64,000 bases of DNA from Mermis nigrescens (taxonomy: Eukaryota > Nematoda > Enoplea > Mermithida > Mermithidae): assembly GCA_036768485.1 (NCBI GenBank), contig JAVLUZ010000154.1, forward strand, positions 38,254,447 through 38,318,446, read 5' to 3'. Position 1 is the first letter of the stretch. Each line of letters starts with the position of its first letter. Both the position numbers and the translations under genes were made by a program. The notes under the pieces are model-generated. The model had not been told where the DNA came from. It did not search any database and worked only from the letters and a program-made list of their open reading frames with translations. Positions 55,988-58,660 of this stretch are shown in pieces.

Positions 55988-58660
55988 TATAATAATAATG
56001 CACATATTAATAATATCAACAACACTAATAGCGCTATAGAGCGCTATTCAGCACATAAACTCAAGCTTGGAATACAAATCTAAGCTCAAGTATCTGACGA
56101 AGATGTGAGAACTCAATTTTATACCTTCTGTGTAATTGACATAAAGTTTTGCGACCGAGTCTAATGACGGCAAGCCTTTATCCCTTGCAGTAATATCGTA
56201 TTCCAAAATATCATTGCCTTCTCTTTCTGAGCGCTTGATGCCTTTCATAGTTACCCAACCACTTTGACGATCAAGTTCTAACAAACCTTTATATTCTTTC
56301 GGCTCCCTTGCGAAGCTGTATAATATTTCTCCATTCTCACCAATATCCTTATCAGTGGCGTGGATGCGGATCAATTTTCGTCCCAATTCTTGCTGTTCCC
56401 GCCCAATCTTAACGTTGTAAGAATGTTTGTCGAATACCGGTGCATTATCATTAGCATCCAAAACTGTCACGTTAACAAGTAGATCAGCTGTAAAAGGTTG
56501 TTGACCGCCATCCCAGCATCGAATTAATAATGAATATTTGTCCAACGATTCTCTGTCCAGATTCGAATTTAAAATCAGATTTAAATACGAAATTTTCGAT
56601 CCGGGCATTGCATATGACAGACTGAACGTAGAATTGAGATCTCCCGAAATGATCTGATAATGATGAACGCCAAAACTGCCTTGATCGGCATCGAATGCAG
56701 CGGGCAGAGGAATTTCAGAATGAATTTTGGTCCATTCGGATAATTGAAGATTGATCGATTTAACAGGAAAATTAGGCGCGTTATCGTTTACATCCATAAT
56801 CTTAAGCGTGACTCTGCGGAAAAAAATGTTTTTAGCTGCGATGAATCATGCATTTTTTAAATTCGTATATTCTTTCGTTTTTTGTGATACCATGAACTGA
56901 AAGATGAATGACTTTAATTTTTAAAAACAAGCATTGGACGGGACTAGAATTCATGTAGTTAAATAAATCAAATTTTTATTTTAAAAAGTCAATAAAAAAT
57001 TGCATCGCATGGACTAAGACATCTACAATGATGACCTTGCTGATGACTGCAGTTTACTGAATTACATCAGAGGTGCATGTAAAAACTAATGCGTCTCGTT
57101 TGCGACCCGAAAATGCGGCTGCATTTTTCACAGATGGATGATTATTAGGAAAGTCGTCAAAGAAAATTGACCTAAATTTAGTTAAATAATTAAACAATGA
57201 AAAAGAATAAAAGCTCGACAGAAAAGTGCACAAATGTCCCACGAGATAAATTTTTGATACTATTGTTGGTACTAAACATCGATGAGGTTTAGGAAATATC
57301 GATTTTTTGGAATGAGGATACGAGGTATAATGAAATTATCCACGTGATTACATGGATAAAAATGAAATTTTTCCCTGAAAAATGCTTGAAATCTTTGTCA
57401 ATTTACAATTTGTGCTATTCGATTTCTGCTAAGGCTATTCCGCTCAAGAGAGCGAAAATTATCCTCGCTCACTCCTATACTGATCGACAACACAGCACAT
57501 TTCTGACTTCAAATAATATAAGAACTTCACAGCATTTAAATCGACGTATGTTATTCGTTTGAGAGGAACACGATTTTTTGGTATTTATTCTTCAGATTGA
57601 GTCTACACATGGATGTGGGGTCTTAACCACACACGGGCGTTGAGGGGGAGGTTGGGGATGTTTGCACCCCCAGTAGTTGAAGAACCCCCGCCGATTACTG
57701 TACCCCAGAATTCTATTTTTAGTCACATTTTTAGCGATTTGACCCATCCTGACCACTTAGAATTCGGTTGCTGCCCATGTATGCTCTTAACCCTCCCCCA
57801 AAATCCAAAAACTCTCCTCAGAATCTGGAAAACACCCAAGATTTAATTTTCGAAATTTTGTCGTTAATTTCGATTTTTTTGATGCCAGGAAGAGCTCGAG
57901 AAAAAAACATCGAAGAGTTGTGTTTTTTGCCCCTACCATAAATTTTTCTGCACTTTTTGACTTTTAAAATTTTTTGAGTCACTCTACCCCAATCTTTTAT
58001 GATGATAGTACAAGTTGTGATGTACTAATATAAGTGATGAATTTGATTTCAGTTACGAATACCTACTAGATTAAATTCTGCTAACGCTTAAGCATCAAAG
58101 CCATACCTGGGCGTGGGCCCCCAGAATTCAATTTTTGAAATTTTTTTTGGTTTTTTGCAATTAGTGCTCGATGAGAAACGTTGAAAAATGGTGTTTTTTC
58201 GCCATACCACCATTTTTTAGGCCACTTTTTGACCTTAAACAAAATCTTGCACCCTCCAGAACTTTGGTGCCGCCGACCTATGATCAAAACGCGCTAAGGG
58301 ATAAGTAAAGGTGAAGTAAAACAATTTGTACCTCACAGCAACTGATGAACCATCGGTTGGAATTGCGAGAAAAGTGTACGAATTTCTTGTCTCATAATCG
58401 AGTGCTTTTTTCGTCCTTATATTTCCTGTGAACTCGTCGATAGCAAAAACACCCTGCGTATCGTACTCAGGAGGATGAACGACAAGAAAAGCAGGCTGCC
58501 CGCCTCTGTCTTGTCTGAGGTTCGAGGAAGCAATCCTCAAATTTCCAACGAGACTTCCAACTGTTACGTTTTCGGCTATGGAAAACTTTTCCTGAATCTC
58601 CCCTATCGCGGTGCATTTACATAGAATTGCACATACAAGTACGAATATCTCGTCTACCAT
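1..58660 (-). CDS. ds: dachsous-type giant cadherin, 24 exons, 3' end outside window (whole-gene span)
   Basis: Coding exons join to 8,924 nt (about 2,975 residues) with no stop. Dachsous is a cell-surface cadherin that binds Fat on neighbouring cells and directs planar cell polarity and Hippo-dependent growth. The product opens with a signal peptide ([20 protein letters not shown]) and goes straight into cadherin repeats with DxNDNxP, DxDxGxN, LDxE and AxDxG motifs. Ortholog-level matches to insect Dachsous, as I recall it: the first repeat ([18 protein letters not shown]), the [15 protein letters not shown] block in exon 21, [12 protein letters not shown] in exon 5, and [17 protein letters not shown] near the left edge. 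Fat, CDH23 and Celsr fit less well. Every intron is GT-AG and exon phases agree throughout. The remaining ectodomain, transmembrane helix and cytoplasmic tail should lie left of base 1. All repeats seen are in introns or upstream. Confidence 0.96.
1240..2536. other. ds intron 23
   Basis: Holds a decayed family-B repeat on the minus strand (about 1860-2020, ending in the ccagatcggcatactgtgcgg signature). At about 2235-2300 there is a fragment resembling the 17-bp satellite arm of the next intron. Otherwise plain AT-rich sequence. Confidence 0.6.
2537..2714 (-). CDS. ds: ds exon 23
   Basis: Residues 2503-2562. It was found by looking for the half repeat missing between exons 22 and 24. The acceptor is attacag|GTGCTCTC; the donor is TTTTCAA|GTAAAT (phase 2). 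Its translation has [20 protein letters not shown] and [21 protein letters not shown] plus-strand frame at 2590-2853 is its antisense shadow. Confidence 0.9.
2973..3980. repeat. foldback-like element with 17-bp tandem repeats in inverted arms
   Basis: The left arm (2973-3165) has head-to-tail 17-bp units of the type GGTGGCCGACAGTCCCG. The right arm (about 3705-3972) has the same units in reverse complement. A unique block around agatctgtcaatcaaaa (2998-3025) recurs inverted at about 3855-3885, so whole arms are inverted. The spacer (about 3165-3705) has no gene. It is GC-rich against an AT-rich intron. Long satellite-bearing inverted arms are typical of foldback transposons. No target duplication is certain. 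Confidence 0.7.
3981..5071. other. ds intron 22, left-over part
   Basis: A short family-B-like tail (gctgacccccagaccaggtc) lies near 4260. Nothing else is recognisable. Confidence 0.5.
5072..5315 (-). CDS. ds: ds exon 22
   Basis: Residues 2422-2503. The acceptor is gttttgtag|GTGTCTG; the donor is GAAACAG|GTACTA (phase 1). It encodes [20 protein letters not shown] and [13 protein letters not shown], ending IDAETG in mid-repeat. Confidence 0.94.
5316..6476. other. ds intron 21
   Basis: AT-rich, with a short cytosine-rich patch at 5998-6025. No repeat family or gene recognised. Confidence 0.5.
6477..6661 (-). CDS. ds: ds exon 21
   Basis: Residues 2360-2421. The acceptor is agatgcag|ATGTGGGC; the donor is ATCAAA|GTTAGT (phase 0). 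[20 protein letters not shown] and [16 protein letters not shown] match a distinctive Dachsous segment. Confidence 0.94.
7450..8312 (-). mobile_element. non-autonomous hAT transposon with 23-bp TIRs and 8-bp target duplication
   Basis: The element starts TAGAGACCGGATTTTGGTGT (7450) and ends with its reverse complement at 8312; the match is 23 bp. It is flanked by direct repeats CTTATGAC at 7442-7449 and 8313-8320, the 8-bp duplication expected of hAT insertion. Inside, on the minus strand, is a decayed transposase C-terminus. At 863 bp it cannot encode a full transposase. It lies in ds intron 20. Confidence 0.93.
7610..8012 (-). pseudogene. hAT transposase C-terminal remnant
   Basis: The frame at 7610-7885 ends [20 protein letters not shown], the dimerisation-region signature of hAT transposases (the S-x-ERxFS-type motif). 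A second frame at 7788-8012 carries upstream transposase-like sequence but is shifted relative to the first. The BED finger and catalytic regions are absent, so the remnant is non-functional. Confidence 0.85.
8482..8637 (-). CDS. ds: ds exon 20
   Basis: Residues 2308-2360, 156 nt, phase 1 to phase 1. The acceptor is tgtttttag|ACCGTG; the donor is GTGAAA|GTAATT. It encodes [20 protein letters not shown] and [20 protein letters not shown], nearly collinear with insect Dachsous. Confidence 0.94.
8638..9945. other. ds intron 19
   Basis: About 8975-9340 resembles a decayed A/D-type dispersed repeat (tctggcgctaagagccgaaa near 9216). The rest is AT-rich with nothing recognised. Confidence 0.5.
9946..10069 (-). 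CDS. ds: ds exon 19
   Basis: Residues 2267-2308. The acceptor is aattttag|GTACTAGC. The donor is GAATTAG|GTAAAG, chosen over a downstream CAA|GTATGT because only the phase-1 site joins to exon 20 as NVELDREIHD. It contains [20 protein letters not shown]. Confidence 0.93.
10395..10638 (-). repeat. dispersed repeat family B, reverse copy
   Basis: Reads, in reverse, from the ccgatctgg end to the cattctggaggtctagacc end. Copies elsewhere are at about 16330, 24250, 27395, 28400, 30360, 30630 and 33000. About 250 bp, no coding capacity. Confidence 0.75.
10737..10972 (-). CDS. ds: ds exon 18
   Basis: Residues 2188-2266. The acceptor is ctttttcag|GTAAAATTC; the donor is TCCCAG|GTGCAG. It encodes [20 protein letters not shown] and [20 protein letters not shown]. 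The linker is DSNDQTP rather than DxNDNxP. Confidence 0.92.
11029..11202. mobile_element. 174-bp MITE with 10-bp TIRs
   Basis: Starts CAGGCACGTA and ends TACGTGCCTG. The flanks catacatt (11021-11028) and cacacatt (11203-11210) agree at 7 of 8 positions, which suggests an 8-bp, hAT-type target duplication. It lies in ds intron 17. Confidence 0.65.
12021..13135 (+). repeat. pair of diverged direct repeats about 1 kb apart
   Basis: About 105 bp at 12021-12125 (ttagcttctaacgaaaatct) recurs in direct orientation at 13032-13135 (ttaccttctaacgaaaaccc); both continue through a (c/g)gctcag(t/c)cgga block. The intervening sequence is AT-rich with no gene. Confidence 0.6.
13271..13490 (-). CDS. ds: ds exon 17
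   Basis: Residues 2115-2188. The acceptor is ttctgacag|GCAATTG; the donor is AGAACGG|GTAAGG (phase 1). It encodes [20 protein letters not shown], then [16 protein letters not shown] and a SFEIELRTG ending. The repeat is poor in acidic calcium ligands, as some Dachsous repeats are. Confidence 0.92.
13665..14292 (-). repeat. dispersed repeat family D (hAT-like MITE), reverse copy
   Basis: Ends with tcctagatccgccactg at 14292, the reverse of the family-D start, and begins gtgggcgtatttaaggggg. It is the same length class as the 62.2-kb copy. A partial second end (ctagatccgcc) sits at about 14440. Confidence 0.7.
14770..14923 (-). CDS. ds: ds exon 16
   Basis: Residues 2063-2114. The acceptor is cctatttcag|TTTTCTAA; the donor is CAATCAAAG|GTAAGA. 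It encodes [20 protein letters not shown] and [16 protein letters not shown]. Confidence 0.93.
15285..15610 (+). repeat. dispersed repeat family A
   Basis: Family A shares a core of aaacatgaaaac, then aatatatagtcaaaaaatgt, a GGCGC-hairpin (15494-15506), ttctgagccaaa and a ttttacgaaaaatcgaca end. Related copies are at about 28440-28830, 53725-54130 and 58850-59650. Confidence 0.7.
15819..16070 (-). CDS. ds: ds exon 15
   Basis: Residues 1979-2063, 252 nt, phase 2 to phase 2. It is missed by a start-to-stop ORF scan. The acceptor is cgattttag|GAAAATC; the donor is AGTTACAG|GTGAGA. Its translation has [35 protein letters not shown] and [17 protein letters not shown]. Confidence 0.94.
16330..16850 (+). 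repeat. adjacent family-B and family-C copies
   Basis: Family B spans about 16330-16568. Family C spans about 16565-16850 and is recognised by ggtggcatggcgaagaaaac, catcaagctctatcca and the poly-C block followed by cacgcccatgtgtagtccag. The C copy ends 35 bp from ds exon 14. Confidence 0.7.
16885..17254 (-). CDS. ds: ds exon 14
   Basis: Residues 1856-1979. The acceptor is tgttattag|ATGGAAAC; the donor is CTAAAAAA|GTGAGG (phase 2). Motifs: [55 protein letters not shown]. Confidence 0.95.
17255..18397. other. ds intron 13
   Basis: AT-rich sequence with no recognisable repeat, RNA or coding segment. Confidence 0.5.
18398..18620 (-). CDS. ds: ds exon 13
   Basis: Residues 1782-1856. The acceptor chosen is ttaatgag|ACTCAT, because the nearer catttag site would break phase. 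The donor is ATTGTTG|GTAAGG. It reads [20 protein letters not shown], then [20 protein letters not shown] and [16 protein letters not shown]. The SSCHPFF segment parallels a GSCYG segment of insect Dachsous. Confidence 0.92.
18621..19586. other. ds intron 12
   Basis: No family repeat seen. A short open frame at 18615-18800 has no recognisable product (see rejected items). Confidence 0.5.
19587..19726 (-). CDS. ds: ds exon 12
   Basis: Residues 1735-1781. The acceptor is gtgttcag|ATCATGG; the donor is TCACAG|GTGATA (phase 0). It encodes [18 protein letters not shown] and [19 protein letters not shown], the second half of a repeat. Confidence 0.92.
19727..21128. other. ds intron 11
   Basis: A truncated family-B end (ccattttgcctcaaa to acccccagaccc) lies at about 20070-20110. 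The rest is AT-rich with nothing recognised. Confidence 0.5.
21129..21365 (-). CDS. ds: ds exon 11
   Basis: Residues 1656-1735, 237 nt, phase 1 to phase 1. The acceptor is ttttgcag|GTTTGC; the donor is TCTCAGG|GTAGAC. It encodes [19 protein letters not shown] and the divergent linker [20 protein letters not shown], which is missing some calcium ligands. Confidence 0.93.
21504..22058. repeat. palindromic element with 175-bp inverted arms (short form)
   Basis: The arm at 21504-21681 (ctagcaagaaaaaatgcttc to gaagtatattctgcgg) is inverted at 21884-22058 (ccgcagaatatacttcga to gcatttttctcgctag). The same arms occur 2.7 kb apart at 34.2 and 37.0 kb. Confidence 0.85.
22560..23340 (+). repeat. repeat family F, short copy
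   Basis: Shares gattcgttattctgacgttac, gtgtaaactttacac and a terminal gcgctacctat block (about 23322) with the longer copy at 37.1-38.8 kb. Both follow a palindromic-arm element in the same order. Confidence 0.7.
23464..23614 (-). CDS. ds: ds exon 10
   Basis: Residues 1606-1656. It has no in-frame start, so a plain ORF scan misses it. The acceptor is aattttag|ATTTATATG; the donor is ACGACTG|GTGAGA (phase 1). It translates as [20 protein letters not shown] and [15 protein letters not shown], ending ELNRTTG. That is the first half of a cadherin repeat completed by exon 11. Confidence 0.94.
24250..24490 (+). repeat. dispersed repeat family B
   Basis: Diverged forward copy in ds intron 9, recognised by agatgcacaacttga, then gcttattttacag and cccatttttccattcagggt. 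Confidence 0.6.
24641..26238. mobile_element. 1.6-kb TIR element carrying nested family-D and family-E insertions
   Basis: Starts CAGGGTGGCCACT and ends AGTGGCCACCCTG, with TA on both outer sides. Subterminal tcccgggttt...cccggg blocks mirror each other at 24660-24725 and 26158-26224. Inside are a family-E piece (about 24900-25094), a truncated family D (from 25096, cagtggcggatctagg) and a fuller E (about 25525-25920). No transposase was seen, so the superfamily is unassigned. Confidence 0.75.
26516..26735. repeat. (TAA)n then (TTA)n microsatellite, self-complementary
   Basis: A run of TAA units turns into a run of TTA units near 26562, so the locus is an imperfect inverted repeat. Confidence 0.9.
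26834..27256 (-). CDS. ds: ds exon 9
   Basis: Residues 1465-1605, 141 codons in phase 0. The acceptor is atttgcag|ATTTTG; the donor is CGTACT|GTAAGC. Motifs: [38 protein letters not shown] and [21 protein letters not shown]. The last is close to a matching segment of insect Dachsous (PNSSGG). Confidence 0.95.
27395..27640 (+). repeat. dispersed repeat family B
   Basis: Forward copy in ds intron 8: ttggccaaaatgacgtc, cagccttcattttgcctc, ttcccattctgggagtctag. Confidence 0.75.
28395..29065 (+). repeat. family-B copy split by a reverse family-A insertion
   Basis: The B start (catagatgtacagcagggcc) lies at about 28400 and its body resumes at about 28835 (ttttttgggccaaaatgacc), ending near 29060. 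Between them is family A in reverse, with its GGCGC hairpin at 28627-28639. A therefore inserted after B. Confidence 0.75.
29124..29423 (-). CDS. ds: ds exon 8
   Basis: Residues 1365-1464, 100 codons in phase 0. The acceptor is tatttctag|ATAGTTGC; the donor is AATAAA|GTGAGC. The exon reads [20 protein letters not shown], then [16 protein letters not shown] and the [16 protein letters not shown] linker. It ends in the next repeat start, [11 protein letters not shown]. Confidence 0.94.
30358..30905 (+). repeat. two family-B copies in tandem orientation
   Basis: The first copy (about 30358-30520) is truncated. The second (about 30628-30905) is nearly full, from atgcacagcatgaccgttct to the gtagaccccttcc end, which stops just before ds exon 7. 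Confidence 0.7.
30939..32776 (-). CDS. ds: ds exon 7: long exon with about six cadherin repeats
   Basis: Residues about 752-1364, 1,838 nt uninterrupted, the longest complete exon. It starts [23 protein letters not shown] after acceptor ttgacag|GGGAATTG and ends GTKYGNE at GAG|GTATGC. Repeated linkers include [26 protein letters not shown] and [20 protein letters not shown] and DSG/DQG motifs recur at about 105-residue spacing. Confidence 0.97.
33000..33230 (-). repeat. dispersed repeat family B, reverse copy
   Basis: gtctaaaccaaagatggg, aaatgaggcaaaatgaagg and the terminal gtgttgtgcagctatgg are the B signature read in reverse. Confidence 0.75.
33231..34219. other. ds intron 6, repeat-poor stretch
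   Basis: About 33330-33460 resembles a decayed dispersed-repeat end (cgggcagcaacccaattcgg, ccccacacccatgtgtgg, a family-C-type tail). No gene seen. Confidence 0.4.
34927..36183. repeat. foldback-like element with 15-bp tandem repeats in inverted arms
   Basis: The left arm has tandem CAATTGCTCGCCCAG units (about 34927-35095); the right arm has more of the same in reverse (about 35760-36183). Outer edges match (ggaaaattgctcgccaacaa inverted at 36183). The inner flanks 35098-35245 and 35560-35706 are also inverted copies of each other. The unit has no stop in most frames, which makes spurious ORFs on both strands. Confidence 0.88.
36208..36283 (+). tRNA. tRNA-like sequence (degenerate or tRNA-derived) with A box, B box and T run
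   Basis: A box TAGCGTAGTGG (36217-36227) and a perfect B box GGTTCGATTCC (36259-36269) have normal spacing. Five Ts at 36279-36283 would stop RNA polymerase III. The arms pair poorly: acceptor ACTTCCG against TGCAAGT has one mismatch plus one wobble and needs two extra bases before position 8, and the D and anticodon stems are weak. A GCC triplet sits where the anticodon would be. It is more likely a tRNA-derived repeat or pseudogene than a working tRNA. Confidence 0.45.
36603..36720. repeat. perfect 36-bp inverted repeat with 46-bp loop
   Basis: tgaaaaatgagcttgctaag begins the left arm (36603-36638). Its exact reverse complement occupies 36685-36720. Likely a very short MITE or recent hairpin insertion. 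Confidence 0.85.
37130..38790 (+). repeat. repeat family F, long copy with about 125-bp tandem units
   Basis: Each early unit starts aaactttacac and continues gtgtgta(g/a)ag, then gattcgt(t/a)attct(t/g)ac. Starts at about 37147, 37268 and 37398 give a period near 125 bp, and later units are decayed. The end (aaaaaaaccgcagctcccag to gcgctacctataat) matches 23.2-23.33 kb. Confidence 0.75.
38791..39621. other. ds intron 6, last part
   Basis: A decayed D/E-like fragment with gacgcgaagcgctgaaaac lies near 39070. Nothing else recognised. Confidence 0.4.
39622..39852 (-). CDS. ds: ds exon 6: linker and repeat 7
   Basis: Residues 675-752, 231 nt, phase 1 to phase 1. The acceptor is gtgtacag|GTGGTTTG; the donor is AACACAG|GTACGA. 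Motifs: [20 protein letters not shown], then [16 protein letters not shown] and ININTG. Confidence 0.95.
39853..40329. other. ds intron 5
   Basis: AT-rich, with nothing recognised. Confidence 0.5.
40330..40513 (-). CDS. ds: ds exon 5: repeat 6 core
   Basis: Residues 614-675. The acceptor is ttatcgcag|GTTCTG; the donor is GACAAAG|GTATTC (phase 1). [19 protein letters not shown] completes the repeat left open by exon 4, which shows that the OSCP1-bearing interval is a true intron. Confidence 0.95.
40975..41190. mobile_element. about 215-bp palindromic MITE
   Basis: The arm from tggatctagtatacattta to agctacagtgacca (about 40975-41035) is inverted at about 41124-41190 (tggtcactgtagcttatttg to tatactagatccca). 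Both sides carry AAACT, a possible 5-bp target duplication. Part of the right arm is duplicated (tactgtagcttatttgaatc at 41095 and cactgtagcttatttgaatc). Confidence 0.8.
41385..41530 (+). repeat. truncated family C
   Basis: Keeps ggcatcaaaaaattgcaaaa, the stacked gggggtatt units and the ccccacgccaacgtgtg end. It lies about 270 bp upstream of the OSCP1 start. Confidence 0.6.
41799..41969 (+). CDS. OSCP1: OSCP1 exon 1
   Basis: 57 codons from the ATG, ending DDLFQ at TTCCAG|GTATTA (phase 0). It contains [15 protein letters not shown], the most conserved block of the family. Confidence 0.94.
41799..47787 (+). CDS. OSCP1: OSCP1, organic solute carrier partner 1, five exons (whole-gene span)
   Basis: The five exons join to 1,254 nt (417 residues plus TAA), compared with about 390 in vertebrates. 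The start [20 protein letters not shown] and the following LDQRLQAQN match the family N-terminus, so this ATG is preferred although the frame is open back to 41646. Further family blocks are [67 protein letters not shown] and the C-terminal DMLDLMDS. Vertebrate OSCP1 has been linked to organic-solute uptake and to ciliated and germ cells; its biochemical role is uncertain. There are no transmembrane segments and no signal peptide. The gene lies entirely within dachsous intron 4 on the opposite strand. No promoter element or canonical polyadenylation signal was identified. Confidence 0.93.
42145..42480 (+). repeat. decayed family-D copy in OSCP1 intron 1
   Basis: Starts cagtgacgaatccaggtttt, followed by gggcggtactggtac, in the same order as other D copies. 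The 3' end is not clear. Confidence 0.5.
42748..42903 (+). CDS. OSCP1: OSCP1 exon 2
   Basis: 52 codons in phase 0, with no in-frame stop-to-stop ORF of its own. The acceptor is aatttcag|GCTCAAG; the donor is GCTAAG|GTACGT. It encodes [20 protein letters not shown] and [19 protein letters not shown]. Confidence 0.94.
42971..43051 (+). other. possible cassette exon in OSCP1 intron 2
   Basis: This 81-nt segment has an acceptor (tataacag|CTC), a donor (GCGAAAG|GTAATC) and 27 open codons in phase with exons 2 and 3. The encoded [15 protein letters not shown] does not match the family, so the default model skips it. Confidence 0.3.
43060..43672 (-). repeat. family-D copy in OSCP1 intron 2
   Basis: Ends with gaggttccgccccctgtaag and gtatccgcgactg at about 43670, the reverse of the D start. 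It contains the hairpin half tccggcgcttcgc at about 43316. Confidence 0.6.
44866..45106 (+). CDS. OSCP1: OSCP1 exon 3
   Basis: Acceptor attcttaaag|GATCCG. It encodes [20 protein letters not shown] and [19 protein letters not shown]. The donor ACGA|GTAGGT is chosen because its phase fits exon 4; the alternative AGTAG|GTATCT does not. Confidence 0.92.
45540..45995 (+). repeat. dispersed-repeat copy in OSCP1 intron 3
   Basis: Contains cggcgcgaagcgctaaaatt (about 45830) and the cctcaccacccccaatggga tail found on other copies, ending about 35 bp before the OSCP1 exon 4 acceptor. Confidence 0.5.
46021..46377 (+). CDS. OSCP1: OSCP1 exon 4
   Basis: 119 codons, phase 1 to phase 1. The acceptor is gcgtcacag|GTTCTAC; the donor is CCCAAG|GTTAGC. 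It encodes [20 protein letters not shown], then SKLGTNMY and [14 protein letters not shown]. Confidence 0.92.
47105..47290 (+). repeat. truncated family C in OSCP1 intron 4
   Basis: gggcagcagcctaattttgg, attcaattctgggggttta and the ccaatatgtgatgg tail are a short family-C form. Confidence 0.55.
47459..47787 (+). CDS. OSCP1: OSCP1 exon 5 with stop codon
   Basis: The acceptor aaacaag|GTGCAT has the only phase that fits, though its pyrimidine tract is weak. A stronger-looking tttctag at about 47502 would break the frame. The exon is acidic and hydrophilic ([19 protein letters not shown]) and ends [13 protein letters not shown] then TAA, as family members end DDLLAMMDEL. Confidence 0.87.
47788..49063. 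other. between OSCP1 stop and ds exon 4
   Basis: AT-rich ds intron 4 sequence that includes the OSCP1 3' UTR. No canonical AATAAA is evident in the first 200 bases. No repeat family recognised. Confidence 0.4.
49064..49444 (-). CDS. ds: ds exon 4: repeat 5 and start of repeat 6
   Basis: Residues 487-613, exactly 127 codons, phase 0 at both ends. The acceptor is ttacgcag|AAAAATGCC; the donor is TTGCAG|GTATTT. Motifs are [26 protein letters not shown] and [23 protein letters not shown]. The intron that follows (8.55 kb) holds the nested OSCP1 gene. Confidence 0.95.
49940..50970. repeat. cluster: reverse family C, partial C, family A fragment, family E
   Basis: Reverse family C spans about 49940-50280. 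A C-type fragment spans about 50285-50420. An A fragment (about 50420-50530) is followed by family E (50530-50970), with the tttgtacatgtacaaag palindrome and two GGCGC-type hairpins (about 50753 and 50843). Confidence 0.65.
51309..51351. repeat. perfect 17-bp hairpin in ds intron 3
   Basis: GAATATTTTTCCTTCGT (51309-51325) and its exact reverse complement (51335-51351) are separated by 9 bases. It lies 135 nt downstream of the exon 3 donor in the transcribed direction. Confidence 0.8.
51486..51925 (-). CDS. ds: ds exon 3: repeat 4
   Basis: Residues about 340-486. The acceptor is cgtag|TTTTTCAAG. The exon contains [15 protein letters not shown], the [15 protein letters not shown] strand pair and the [16 protein letters not shown] linker. 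It ends at AAGG|GTAGGT in phase 0. Confidence 0.94.
52205..52480 (+). repeat. dispersed repeat family C, full copy
   Basis: cgtgggcagcaagaaaattc, the ggcgataaaaacaccattttt core, the stacked gggggtatt units and the ccacgcccaggtgtggtcca end. Confidence 0.75.
52485..55163. repeat. 2.7-kb inverted duplication with related reading frames in both arms
   Basis: The left arm (about 52485-53140) and right arm (about 54540-55163) are diverged inverted copies. The outer ends taattttaacatatattat / tatagttaaaatcagggg and the middle cttatcactagaggcttcta / tagaagcctctagtgataag mark them. The left arm encodes [20 protein letters not shown] on plus; the right arm encodes [20 protein letters not shown] on minus. 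The product is unknown. Confidence 0.8.
53725..54130 (+). repeat. dispersed repeat family A inside the inverted duplication
   Basis: cagcatgggaattccggagg start, cacgtcaaaaacactgttcg, the GGCGCGAAACGCC hairpin (53944-53956), ttctgagccaaaaatgagct and the tcacgcccatgtatggtc end. It sits in the spacer. Confidence 0.75.
55348..56005. repeat. long (TTA)n/(TAA)n microsatellite tract
   Basis: TAA units (55350-55372), then a long TTA/TTG tract (55378-55740), then TAA units again (55925-56000). The opposite-phase blocks can pair. Leucine and isoleucine runs read from it are artefacts. Confidence 0.9.
56125..56813 (-). CDS. ds: ds exon 2: end of repeat 1 through repeat 3
   Basis: Residues about 110-340. 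The acceptor is ccgcag|AG; joining AG+A restores Arg and leads into [16 protein letters not shown], the calcium-binding linker. A second linker ([11 protein letters not shown]) lies mid-exon, followed by [17 protein letters not shown]. The donor CAGAAG|GTATAA is in phase 1. Confidence 0.95.
56814..57604. other. ds intron 1, right part
   Basis: AT-rich, with no recognised repeat or gene. Confidence 0.4.
57605..58275. repeat. two family-C copies in opposite orientation
   Basis: A forward-type fragment (about 57605-57850) is followed by a reverse copy (about 57850-58275: gcgtgggcccccagaattca, gtgttttttcgccataccac). The cluster ends 57 bp from the ds exon 1 donor. Confidence 0.6.
58332..58660 (-). 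CDS. ds: ds exon 1: start codon, signal peptide, first cadherin repeat
   Basis: The ATG is at 58660-58658 (CAT on the plus strand), residues 1-109 and ending in phase 2. The hydrophobic stretch [10 protein letters not shown] reads as a secretion signal, probably cleaved around residue 20. Repeat 1 follows ([33 protein letters not shown]). The donor is GAG|GTACAA at 58331. This start is preferred because the signal peptide directly precedes the first repeat, as in known Dachsous proteins. A 5' UTR exon was not identified. Confidence 0.93.
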
